Part shown: positions 1 to 6,356 of the stretch, one piece after another | Position numbering within the stretch: the first letter of the stretch is position 1 | Layout: every line of letters starts with the position of its first letter | Origin: Nocardia sp. | Lineage (GTDB): Bacteria > Actinomycetota > Actinomycetes > Mycobacteriales > Mycobacteriaceae | NCBI GenBank assembly: GCA_013361595.1 | Contig: JABFXT010000122.1 | Coordinates: forward strand, 1-7,637 | Length of the DNA stretch: 7,637 bases | Reading direction: 5' to 3' | Notes under the pieces: generated by a model | What the model was told of the DNA's origin: nothing | Seen by the model: only the letters and a program-made list of their open reading frames with translations | Database searches by the model: none | Translations under genes and position numbers: made by a program

Positions 1-487
1 TGATCTGGCGGACCAGTCGCACCAGCCGCGCCACCGTATCCTGTTCGCCCCAGATACGCGCGGTCAACGGCGCGGACAGTGTGTACCAGAAGTCCGGTTT
101 GTCGAGGTAGTAGATATTCTCGATACCGACCATGCCGGTCGCCCGGCGCTCCTCGGCCTCCCGGATCAGCCCGAGTTCCGGGCCTTCCTCGTGCCCGGTC
201 GCATTGCCGCCGCCCTCACCGCGGGTAACGGTGACGACGCTGGTACTCCAGCCGAGGTCTTCCCGCCATTGCCCGAAAGTCGACAGATTGGACGATTCGT
301 CGTCGGGATGGGCCCCGATGAACAGCACATCGGTGTGCGCTCGCCGCCGGACCGCCGCCGCCGTGCGCCGATTGCCGTCTCGGTCGACGCCGGCCGCCGA
401 GCCGTCGGCGACCAGCCATGCCGCGGTCAGGGCCGAGGCGAGGACAACACGCCTGCGCAACCGTCCCCCGCCACCACTCGTCGCCAC
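1..487 (-). CDS. PIG-L/LmbE family deacetylase, exported, 3' end outside window (partial)
   Basis: This is the first 162 residues of a zinc-dependent N-acetyl-sugar deacetylase-like enzyme of the PIG-L/LmbE/MshB superfamily; the C-terminus lies beyond the left edge. Seen: the family signature AHPDDE at residues 59-64 (by homology with MshB: His60 and Asp63 as zinc ligands, Asp62 as catalytic base), then TVTRGEGGGNATG (86-98) and LGLIREAEERRA (105-116), both typical of the family. The third metal ligand would be in the missing part. The GTG start is chosen because GGGAG lies 7 bases upstream and because it yields a signal-like N-terminus: RLRRRVVLASALTAAWLVADG (9-29) has a basic patch and then a hydrophobic stretch. 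The arginines resemble a Tat motif, but a Sec signal is equally possible. The product is therefore probably secreted or membrane-anchored, unlike the cytoplasmic mycothiol enzyme MshB. The substrate is unknown. The family call is secure; the start is fairly secure. Confidence 0.9.
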   Translation of the reverse strand, partial: MATSGGGGRLRRRVVLASALTAAWLVADGSAAGVDRDGNRRTAAAVRRRAHTDVLFIGAHPDDESSNLSTFGQWREDLGWSTSVVTVTRGEGGGNATGHEEGPELGLIREAEERRATGMVGIENIYYLDKPDFWYTLSAPLTARIWGEQDTVARLVRLVRQI

Positions 488-525
488 GATCCCACTCCCA
501 GTCCGTTCACCCTGTGCCACAGGTC

Positions 526-541
526 GATTCGCCGTCGAATC
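526..541. promoter_or_regulatory. Inverted repeat upstream of the deacetylase gene
   Basis: GATTCG and CGAATC form a perfect 6-base inverted repeat around a 4-base centre (CCGT), ending 38 bases upstream of the GTG start at 487. It could be an operator or a small hairpin in the leader of the deacetylase mRNA. No convincing -10/-35 pair was found beside it, so the role is inferred from position alone. Confidence 0.3.
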
Positions 542-958
542 ACTAGCACGTTGTCCGGTGTACCACCAGCGGCGGTCACAGTACCGGCGCTTACCCGGCT
601 GGGGTGCGCCGGCCGCCGCGGGGACCTCCGGGGTGGACTGTCGATATCCCGGCGGCTTCGGCGAACGGCGGGCGACCGGGACACACCTGCCCGGGGACGA
701 GTTCTGCCGCTGGCGACGCGACCGATGGCGACCGGAGGAACTGAAGGCTGTCCGCCGCCCTCGCCCGTCGGATCAGAATGCGTCGGTGATGGGTAGGGCC
801 GTGGCTGGTGGGCGTAGGCGAGTTCCTGGCCGCCGGGTCGATTGGGCGATGAGCAGGCGGGTGGCCTCGACCAGATGATTGCGCATGGTGCTCGCGCTGG
901 CGGCTACCGCGCTCTACGCTCGGGTCCAGCAGCGGACAGCGCGGTGAGAAGCGCCCGC

Positions 959-991
959 GGCGCCGGCTGTCGAACCGGCGTATCCGGCGCC
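959..991. repeat. GC-rich inverted repeat with two alternative pairings
   Basis: GGCGCCGG (959-966) and CCGGCGCC (984-991) are perfect 8-base inverted copies separated by 17 bases. Within them, CGCCGG (961-966) can instead pair with CCGGCG (975-980) around an 8-base loop. It lies about 145 bases beyond the PLP enzyme stop codon in the direction of transcription, and could be a terminator without a T-run, an RNA structure or an operator. There is no T-run on either side. Confidence 0.35.
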
Positions 992-1136
992 TCCCGCGAG
1001 AGCCGACCATGACGAGTTGTAGTGGGCCGGCCTGGTGACCGCCGGTCGCTGCGACGAAACCGACCGTGGCTCACGGACCGGACCGCGCCGGGTGACCCGA
1101 TGGGGGTGACGCGGTGTGGTCCGCTTGCCCGGCCGG

Positions 1137-2606
1137 TCAGCAGCGTTCCCGGGGTCTCAGCCCTTCCCGGGTGGCGAGCCGATTGCGGTATGTGGTCTCC
1201 GCGAACCGCAGAAAAGCCTGCACATCGGCAATATCGGAGACCGGGCCGAAGGAGACCCGGATCGCACCGCCGCTGGGTAGTCCCAGCGCCTCGATATATT
1301 CCTCCATGGTGGCCATGCGCGTGCCGAACAGGCGGCTCAGGACCGGCAGGCCGATCCCGAACGCGGCCTCTCCGGCCCCTGGATTACAGAAACAACCGGT
1401 ACGCAGAGAAATACCCACTGCCGCCGACTCGGTGGCGATCAGGCGTTCGTCGACGACGACGCCGTCCGGGTCGAGGAAGTTGAACGCCACGGTGCCACCG
1501 CGGTCGGCCGTATCCGCCGGACCGTAGATGCGGATCATCGGAGAACCGTTGTCGTGGCGCAACGAGACCAGCCGGGACAGCAGCCAGCCGGTGAGGGCGG
1601 TCACGCGGCGGCGCACCAGCTCGAGACCGATATCGCGCAACCAGCCGAGACCGAAAGTCACGTCCGGAATGGACAGGAAGTTCAGGGTCCCGTCCTCGAA
1701 GGCCGACTCGTCGTCGGCCGCGACATGCCAATTGCCTCGCAGGCTCGCCGCGGCGATGGTGCCGCCCGCGAACCATGGTCGGCGCAGCCGGGCCAGCGCG
1801 GTCCGGCGCGCGACCAGACAGCCCACACCCGTGGGATAGCCGAACAGCTTGTACCAGCTGATCGGGACGAAGTCCGGCTTCACCACACTCAGATCGAGTG
1901 CGTTGGCGGGTAGGTAGGCGGCGGCATCCAGTAGGACGTCGTAGCCGCGTTCATGTGCGAGTTCCACCCGATCCAGCGGATGCTGCACCCCGGTGAAATT
2001 GCTCTGTGCCGGATAGGCGAAAAGACCATGACGCCCAGCGGTAGCGGTGCCGCGCGGATTCAGCGGGCTCAGCGCCGCATCGACCGCTTCGTCGCTCGTG
2101 CGCAGGTCGGGTGTGTCGATGGGCACGTAGACGACCCGCCCACCACGCCCTCGCGCGAATTCGCGGACGCCGATCACCGAGTTGTGATTATCCGAGGCCA
2201 CGACGAATCGCGAACCGCGGGTGAACGGATACGCCTCGCCCACGAGGCGGCAGGCGGCGGAGGCGTTGGCGGTGAAGATCGCGCAGTACTCACCTGGGTC
2301 GGCATTGAGATGCGCCAGCACTGCGCGACGGGCCTCTTCGATCGACGCGGTGGCAGCCCGGGACGTCGGATTCTCCGAATGCGGGTTACCGAAGCATTGC
2401 TGGGTCAGCCGGGCTTCGTGGGCTCGGTGCTGGGCGGTCGCGGCGAGCCCGGCGCCGGCGAAGTCGAGATACACCACGCCACCGTCGTCCAGGTATCGGT
2501 AATCGCTGCCGCGCAACAGATCCAGGGCGCCTGTGGTCGCGTAATCGGGGTGAGCAGCCAAGAATTCCGCTGAGTCGGAGACCGTCTGTTCGCGGTTCGT
2601 ATCCAC
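1137..2606 (-). CDS. PLP-dependent class V aminotransferase-fold enzyme, molybdenum cofactor sulfurase (NifS-like domain) type
   Basis: A 489-residue fold-type I PLP enzyme, closest in motif pattern to the N-terminal cysteine desulfurase-like domain of Moco sulfurases (MOCOS/ABA3). Seen in order: YLDFAGAG (46-53), NPHS (74-77), a PLP-phosphate loop FTANASAA (111-118), SDNHNS with His141 placed to stack on the cofactor, LLDAAAYLP with Asp227 for the pyridine nitrogen, SWYKLFGYPTGVG with Lys253 as the likely Schiff-base lysine, and RTGCFCNPGAGE (402-413), whose Cys405/Cys407 match the Moco sulfurase cysteine motif. The expected chemistry is cysteine to alanine with sulfur held as a cysteine persulfide. 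There is no C-terminal MOSC domain, so the sulfur acceptor is unknown and the enzyme may not serve molybdenum cofactor at all. The GTG start is chosen because GGGAG stands 6 bases upstream; an upstream in-frame ATG at 2663 is poorly spaced and would add a non-conserved tail. It is divergent from the acyl ligase gene across 354 bases. Confidence 0.88.
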   Translation of the reverse strand: MDTNREQTVSDSAEFLAAHPDYATTGALDLLRGSDYRYLDDGGVVYLDFAGAGLAATAQHRAHEARLTQQCFGNPHSENPTSRAATASIEEARRAVLAHLNADPGEYCAIFTANASAACRLVGEAYPFTRGSRFVVASDNHNSVIGVREFARGRGGRVVYVPIDTPDLRTSDEAVDAALSPLNPRGTATAGRHGLFAYPAQSNFTGVQHPLDRVELAHERGYDVLLDAAAYLPANALDLSVVKPDFVPISWYKLFGYPTGVGCLVARRTALARLRRPWFAGGTIAAASLRGNWHVAADDESAFEDGTLNFLSIPDVTFGLGWLRDIGLELVRRRVTALTGWLLSRLVSLRHDNGSPMIRIYGPADTADRGGTVAFNFLDPDGVVVDERLIATESAAVGISLRTGCFCNPGAGEAAFGIGLPVLSRLFGTRMATMEEYIEALGLPSGGAIRVSFGPVSDIADVQAFLRFAETTYRNRLATREGLRPRERC

Positions 2607-2757
2607 CTGCGACTCCCGTCTGCGGCACCAGGTCGAGGACGGTTCATCCTGCGATCGCCGCATCGAACTTGCGCAATACTCCCACCACAGCCGCCACCCG
2701 CATTGCCGGATGTGGGAAGATCGGGCGGAAGCCGGCGCGAAACACCCCTTGCCGGTG

Positions 2758-2769
2758 TGTCGGCCGACA
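2758..2769. promoter_or_regulatory. Perfect palindrome TGTCGGCCGACA, copy 1 (candidate operator)
   Basis: This perfect 12-base palindrome lies 152 bases upstream of the PLP enzyme start and 191 bases upstream of the ligase start. The identical sequence recurs at 7128-7139 upstream of the small WHxH gene; allowing for orientation, the match extends to 13 bases (ATGTCGGCCGACA). The dyad symmetry, its presence in two promoter regions and the absence of another full copy in the window suggest a site for a dimeric regulator. The regulator itself is not encoded here. Confidence 0.45.
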
Positions 2770-2799
2770 TCGTTGCGCCACAAGAAGTCTCGCGCCGCG

Positions 2800-2811
2800 T
2801 TCGTTCACGAA
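2800..2811. promoter_or_regulatory. Inverted repeat TTCGT-TC-ACGAA
   Basis: Perfect 5-base arms around a 2-base centre lie in the divergent promoter region, 31 bases to the ligase side of the TGTCGGCCGACA palindrome. It could be a second operator half or half of a composite site, but a repeat this short can arise by chance. Confidence 0.25.
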
Positions 2812-2847
2812 GCCGACGATCCACGATCCTTCCCTGGCGTGGCAGTT

Positions 2848-2878
2848 CGCTGTCGACGAGATCGATACGCTGACAGCG
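2848..2878. promoter_or_regulatory. Spaced inverted repeat CGCTGTC...GACAGCG
   Basis: Perfect 7-base arms (2848-2854 and 2872-2878) are separated by 17 bases and end 82 bases before the ligase start. The spacing suits either a two-site operator or a hairpin in a ligase mRNA leader. Function is inferred from symmetry and position only. Confidence 0.3.
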
Positions 2879-2960
2879 TGATCCGGCGCGAATGGCACCT
2901 CGACCATCCGGTACGCCGGGCGGATGGCCGCGGTCGCGGCCCGGATCCAGGGAGACGCCG

Positions 2961-4469
2961 ATGACCGTCCCGCACCCTCCGACGCTGGCCGGTCGGTTGG
3001 CCGGGCATGCCCGGGACCGCGCCGGATACCGCGCGATCAGCGCGCCTGCGGGATCACAGACCTATGCGGAATTCGCTCGGGACGTGGCGCGAATCGCGGA
3101 CCGGCTGCGCGCCGCCGGACTACGCCGGGGCGACCGGATGGCGGTGCTCGCGCACAACGACCTGGCCTATGTCCAGCTCGTCTATGCCGCCTCCTGGGCC
3201 GGTATCGTGCTCGTCGGCCTGAACACGCGGCTGACGGCGGCCGAGCTCGGGGCCGTCCTGGATGACTGCACTCCGTCCCTGCTCTTTGCCGAGCGGGAGC
3301 CGGCCTCGGAGTTGGACCCACGGTGCCCGGTGGTCCTGCTGGACGGACCCGAAGGCTCCGAATTCGAGCACTGGTATGCCGCAGGGGATTCCGGCTGCGC
3401 GCCGGATGCCGGGCAAACCGGTGAATCCGTGGTGCTGCTGGCCTACACGACCGGCACGACCGGCGAACCCAAAGGTATTCAGCTGGTCGAGCGAAATCTG
3501 CGGGAGATGGCCGAGCAGGCGGCGGCGGCCTGGGCGCTGCACCCGGATATGAGGTATATGGCCTGCCTGCCGATGTTTCGGATGAGCGGAATGAGCTCGG
3601 TGACGTGTTGCGTGCATGTGGGCGGCGAAGTGGTCATCCCGTCGGGAACCTCGGTCGCCGCGATCGCGGGCGCCGTCGAGGACCGAGGTGTCACTCACAC
3701 CAGCCTGGTGCCGACACTGCTGGCCGATCTGATCACCGAGAACACCGCCGCGGCCTTCGACCTGTCCAGTCTCGAGCTGATCATCTACGGCTCCGCGCCC
3801 TCGAGTAGTTCGCTTATCGATCAGGCGATGGAGATGCTGCCGCACACCGGATTCTCGCAGGGGTACGGGTTGACCGAGACCTGCGCCGGGGTGGCGGTCG
3901 CGCCGATCCGGCGCCGGGGGGAGGTCGACCGGCATCCGGGCAGCGTCGGCCGCGTCCATCCCACCTGCGAGTGCCGTATCGTCGACGTTACCACCGGGCG
4001 TGACGTCGGTACCGGTGCGGACGGCGAGATCTGGTTGCGGACACCGCAACTGACCATAGGATATTGGAACAGGCCCGCGGAGACCGCGGCGGCGATATCC
4101 ACCGACGGCTGGTTCCGGACCGGCGATGTCGGGATGATCGACAACGACGGATTCCTCTACGTCCACGACCGGCTCAAAAACGTGATCATCCTGGGCGGCG
4201 AGAACGTCTACTCGGTCGAGGTCGAGAACGCGATCGGCGCACACCCCGCAGTGCTCGAAGTCGCTGTCGTCGGCGTACCCCACCCGCACTGGGGCGAGAC
4301 CGTGAAAGCGGTCGTGGTGTTGTGCCGCGGCCAGCAGCTCGACGAGAGGGAACTCGACGGCTGGCTCGAGGGCCGCCTCGCCCGCTACAAGCGCCCGAGG
4401 ATCGTCGAGTTCGTCGGTGATCTGCCCAAGGCAGGCAGCGGCGAGATCCTGAAACGTGCACTCGGATAG
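2961..4469 (+). CDS. Acyl-CoA synthetase / AMP-forming acyl ligase (ANL superfamily)
   Basis: A 502-residue adenylate-forming enzyme of normal length for the FadD/4-coumarate-CoA ligase group. It should activate a carboxylic acid with ATP to an acyl-AMP and usually pass it to CoA. Seen: ATP-binding loop YTTGTTGEPKG (162-172), GYGLTE (301-306), WFRTGDVG (384-391), hinge region DRLKNVIILGGENVY (403-417) and LPKAGSGEILKR (488-499) with Lys498 as the catalytic lysine. The ATG start has AGGGAG 6 bases upstream; a longer in-frame version from 2892 adds an implausible proline/arginine-rich tail. Oddity: the A4 motif reads LPMFRMSG (203-210), with Arg207 where most relatives have histidine (PxFH), so the acyl/CoA pocket may differ. 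The motifs do not fix the substrate. It is divergent from the PLP enzyme and probably monocistronic, since 485 bases separate it from the next gene. Confidence 0.93.
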   Translation: MTVPHPPTLAGRLAGHARDRAGYRAISAPAGSQTYAEFARDVARIADRLRAAGLRRGDRMAVLAHNDLAYVQLVYAASWAGIVLVGLNTRLTAAELGAVLDDCTPSLLFAEREPASELDPRCPVVLLDGPEGSEFEHWYAAGDSGCAPDAGQTGESVVLLAYTTGTTGEPKGIQLVERNLREMAEQAAAAWALHPDMRYMACLPMFRMSGMSSVTCCVHVGGEVVIPSGTSVAAIAGAVEDRGVTHTSLVPTLLADLITENTAAAFDLSSLELIIYGSAPSSSSLIDQAMEMLPHTGFSQGYGLTETCAGVAVAPIRRRGEVDRHPGSVGRVHPTCECRIVDVTTGRDVGTGADGEIWLRTPQLTIGYWNRPAETAAAISTDGWFRTGDVGMIDNDGFLYVHDRLKNVIILGGENVYSVEVENAIGAHPAVLEVAVVGVPHPHWGETVKAVVVLCRGQQLDERELDGWLEGRLARYKRPRIVEFVGDLPKAGSGEILKRALG

Positions 4470-4954
4470 AGCAGAAGCCGACCTGACCGAAGCTGTTGCC
4501 GGGGATTCCGTGGAGTGCCGCGACGGTCGGTTTGCCGGCACCGGAGAACAGGTATCGAATATGTGAGCCAGCGCCTTCGACGGCCCCACCGAAAATTCTG
4601 CTGCGGTGCTGACATATTGAAGATACGTACGAGTCCGCGCGCTGCCATGAAGTCGGAATTCGTCTGTGGGGTAACAGTACTGTAGCCATCAGCCTATAGC
4701 TCGAGTAAGCGGGTTCAGGAATAGCGCTGTGTGGCAGCGAAAGTAGTTCCCGAAATCGCACGTCATCACGGAACGGACTGTCGACCTGTATAGGGGATCA
4801 TATCCGGGTAGCGGGGCGTCGGCCAAAGCCGCTGTAGCAGAGTCGATTCCGGCTCGAGGCGCCTCTCGCACTGTTTCCGGATCCCTCCTGTCGAACCCGA
4901 TTTCCGAGGCCCTTTTCATCCGCGTACGGGGGGCGATTGTGGGAAGATGTTCAT
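4470..4954. other. Long gap with palindromes and a gene remnant
   Basis: This 485-base stretch lies between the ligase stop and the SRPBCC gene; its central part is visibly less GC-rich than the genes around it. It contains the antisense hydrolase-like fragment described separately, plus ACAGTACTGT (4674-4683, perfect 10-base palindrome), CGCTG-TGTGG-CAGCG (4725-4739) and GAGGCGCCTC (4856-4865, perfect 10-base palindrome, 89 bases before the SRPBCC start). The promoter of the SRPBCC gene should be here, but I found no convincing -10/-35 pair. No strong terminator follows the ligase. Confidence 0.5.
4489..4596 (-). pseudogene. Possible alpha/beta-hydrolase N-terminal remnant
   Basis: Read on the minus strand, 36 codons give GAGSHIRYLFSGAGKP followed by TVAALHGIPGNSF. 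This matches the start of many alpha/beta-hydrolases (epoxide hydrolase or haloalkane dehalogenase type): a beta-hairpin with an 'IRY...G.GKP' turn, then a buried strand and the oxyanion motif HGxPG. After this point the frame runs straight into the antisense of the ligase gene, where no hydrolase sequence follows, and no plausible start codon with a ribosome binding site precedes it. I read it as a gene fragment left by a deletion or rearrangement. The match is by eye over a short stretch and could be chance. Confidence 0.33.
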
Positions 4955-5425
4955 ATGACTGAAGAACGGTTCGAGGTTCGACGGGAGATCGCGGCACAGC
5001 CCGCCGAGATCTTCGCATTGCTGTGCTCACCCGAAGGGCATGTGTCGATCGATAGCACGGGCATGCTGCAATCCGCGGAAGGTGCGACCATCACCGCCGT
5101 CGGAGATGAATTCGTCGTGCATATGGACCGCGAATCACTCAACGACTTTCCATTGATGGGAAAGTACGACGTCACGGTGACCATCACCGCATTCGAACAG
5201 GACGCGCATCTCGAGTGGACAGTTTCCCGGGAGACCCAGGCGCCGGTCGAACACCGCTACGGCTATCGCGTGGAACCCAGTGAGCTCGGCACCGTGGTGA
5301 CGTCGTACTACGACTGGAGCCAGATCGCCGCGCAATACCGCGAAATGGGAATATTCCCGATCCTTCCCGAATCCGCGCTGCGGGCCACACTGGGTCTCCT
5401 CGCCAGGACCGTGGAGAAGAAGTAG
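4955..5425 (+). CDS. SRPBCC family protein (START/polyketide cyclase-like fold)
   Basis: A 156-residue protein of the usual length for single-domain SRPBCC (Bet v1-like) proteins, which form a hydrophobic cavity for small ligands and include aromatases/cyclases, lipid carriers and many proteins of unknown role. Seen: the typical opening with alternating basic/hydrophobic residues and AAQPAEIFALLCSPEGHV (13-30), the helix that follows the first strand; central strands FVVHMD (53-58) and YDVTVTITAF (71-80); HLEWTV (85-90); and a long C-terminal helix ending in RTVEKK. There are no catalytic residues I can point to. The ATG start has GGGAAG 8 bases upstream; an upstream in-frame TTG at 4937 is less well placed. 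The gene stands alone on the plus strand, followed by a GC hairpin and then a convergent methyltransferase gene. Ligand unknown. Confidence 0.82.
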   Translation: MTEERFEVRREIAAQPAEIFALLCSPEGHVSIDSTGMLQSAEGATITAVGDEFVVHMDRESLNDFPLMGKYDVTVTITAFEQDAHLEWTVSRETQAPVEHRYGYRVEPSELGTVVTSYYDWSQIAAQYREMGIFPILPESALRATLGLLARTVEKK

Positions 5426-5439
5426 GCGATCCGCCGGTC

Positions 5440-5468
5440 CGGTGGGCATCATCTGCAGGTGCCCACCG
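5440..5468. terminator. GC-rich hairpin between convergent genes
   Basis: CGGTGGGCA (5440-5448) pairs perfectly with TGCCCACCG (5460-5468), a 9-base stem with an 11-base loop, starting 15 bases after the SRPBCC stop codon. No T-run follows on the plus strand, as is common for actinobacterial terminators. Lying between convergent genes, it may also serve the methyltransferase transcript, whose stop is about 145 bases away. Confidence 0.65.
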
Positions 5469-5612
5469 AGACCCCGGGTCGCTCAGTATCCGAATGGTTC
5501 GATTCCCGGTGATATACACAGGCGGCGGCCTCGGGGTGTTCAGCGGTGCCGGATGGACGATAAAGCAGGCCGAACTCGAATGGTCATCTGCTCGTCTTCG
5601 CAGTGATGGGCG

Positions 5613-6356
5613 CTACTTGGTGGCGACGATGACGGTGCTGCTGTCCGTCTCCACCGGACGGCCGGAAAAGTCGCTCGCGAATGTCACGTGGCCGAATCCG
5701 GCTTCGTAGATTGCCGTCTCGAGCTGTGGGCGGGAATACATGTTGAGCCGAGCTCGTCGAGACCATCCAGGGCGCTTCCAGCGGAACTCGAGTTCCTGGG
5801 TGGTCCAATCGTATCGAGCGTGACCGGTGAGATCGGACCTTTGCATCAGCTGCGTACTGATCAATTCGCCGGCGTCGCGTACACGATGCTCGAAATATTC
5901 GAGACTTTCGATTTCCATGACGAGTTTCCCCCCGGGCGCGAGAACGTCGGCCCAGGCGGAGAGGGCGGCATGGTCTTCCTCGCGGGTGTCGAAAAAGCCG
6001 AAGCTCGTCCACAGGTTCAGTATTGCGTCGTATGGGCCTGCGGGCGGAGTTCGCATATCTGTCAGGACGAAGGTGCAATCGGGATATCGACGGCGAGCGT
6101 CGTCGAGTTGCTTCGGCGAGCTGTCGATACCGTCCACGCGATAGCCGCGGCGGTTGAGCGGTCCGGCATGGCGGCCGAAGCCGCAGGGGACATCGAGTAT
6201 TCGCGCTCCGGGGGGGAGTCGGAGCAAGGTGACGATCGCCTCGACCTCGCTCTCGGTCGCATCGAATCTGCCCATAATGGTGAAGGTTTCGCGGAAGCCT
6301 TCGTCGAAGAAGTCAGCTGCCCAGTTTTCGCGTGTGGTGTGTCCGGAAGTGGTCAA
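5613..6356 (-). CDS. Class I SAM-dependent methyltransferase
   Basis: A 247-residue Rossmann-fold methyltransferase that transfers a methyl group from S-adenosylmethionine to an unidentified acceptor. Seen: an N-terminal cap NWAADFFDEGF (11-21) common in this group; SAM motif I ILDVPCGFGRH (53-63); the acidic post-I end GIDSS with Asp78 for the ribose; TDM (99-101) next to the adenine pocket; the active-site-side segment AILNLWTSFGFF (111-122); and the PGGKLVMEI strand (141-149). The start is uncertain: TTG at 6356 is the only usual start codon between the conserved cap and a long non-conserved upstream extension of the frame, and it lacks a strong ribosome binding site. It may depend on translational coupling, because the stop of a short upstream frame overlaps it in TTGA. 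A promoter candidate lies about 40 bases upstream. The gene is convergent with the SRPBCC gene. Confidence 0.88.
   Translation of the reverse strand: MTTSGHTTRENWAADFFDEGFRETFTIMGRFDATESEVEAIVTLLRLPPGARILDVPCGFGRHAGPLNRRGYRVDGIDSSPKQLDDARRRYPDCTFVLTDMRTPPAGPYDAILNLWTSFGFFDTREEDHAALSAWADVLAPGGKLVMEIESLEYFEHRVRDAGELISTQLMQRSDLTGHARYDWTTQELEFRWKRPGWSRRARLNMYSRPQLETAIYEAGFGHVTFASDFSGRPVETDSSTVIVATK

Larger units (their letters stand above)
488..1136. other. Long gap without a convincing gene
   Basis: This 649-base stretch separates the 5' end of the deacetylase gene from the 3' end of the PLP enzyme gene; both genes read leftward. Long open frames exist on both strands, but they have arginine/proline/serine-rich translations typical of GC-rich non-coding DNA and no family signature. 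The only frame with somewhat gene-like codon use is a 37-codon minus-strand ORF at 773-886 (starting MRNHLVEATRLLIAQ), which lacks a good ribosome binding site. The region should hold the deacetylase promoter and the end of the PLP enzyme transcript. An imperfect GC-rich fold just past the PLP stop, with ACCGCG (1082-1087) pairing CGCGGT (1110-1115), could help termination but is weak. Confidence 0.5.
2607..2960. promoter_or_regulatory. Divergent promoter region between PLP enzyme and acyl ligase genes
   Basis: This 354-base gap must carry promoters for both divergent genes. It holds several palindromes: TTGCGCAA (2669-2676), TGTCGGCCGACA (2758-2769), TTCGT-TC-ACGAA (2800-2811) and a spaced pair at 2848-2878. 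I could not assign a convincing -35/-10 pair for either gene. A minus-strand frame at 2644-2907 (86 codons plus stop) has somewhat protein-like sequence and would end 37 bases before the PLP gene start. It has no ribosome binding site, recognisable motif or strong codon bias, so I do not call it. Confidence 0.6.

Noticed and set aside
132..878. Plus-strand open frame of 248 codons across the deacetylase gene and the left gap
   Set aside because: It overlaps the deacetylase gene in antisense; its translation is Arg/Ser/Pro-rich with no motif, typical of a shadow frame in GC-rich DNA.
885..947. Plus-strand mini-ORF MVLALAATALYARVQQRTAR, resembling a short hydrophobic peptide
   Set aside because: No ribosome binding site, and it overlaps another candidate in antisense; most likely chance.
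920..1010. Possible tRNA, because of stacked GC-rich inverted repeats
   Set aside because: No T-loop GTTCGAATC-like segment, no plausible anticodon arm and no acceptor pairing could be laid out.
2607..2783. N-terminal extension of the PLP enzyme to an upstream in-frame start
   Set aside because: The extension is Trp/Cys/Arg-rich and unlike the family; the GTG at 2606 has a well-spaced GGGAG.
2644..2907. Minus-strand frame of 87 residues just upstream of the PLP enzyme gene
   Set aside because: Sequence is superficially protein-like, but it has no ribosome binding site and no motif, and it spans the divergent promoter palindromes.
3120..4589. Long minus-strand frame (489 codons) opposite the ligase
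   Set aside because: It is fully antisense to a gene with intact ANL motifs, and its Asp/Val/Gly/His-rich composition is the usual mirror of a coding strand.
4689..4919. Minus-strand frame starting MKRASEIGFDRRDPE, near an AGGAGG sequence
   Set aside because: Many rare codons (AGG, CTA, ACA), AGGAGG poorly spaced to any start in that frame, no recognisable motif.
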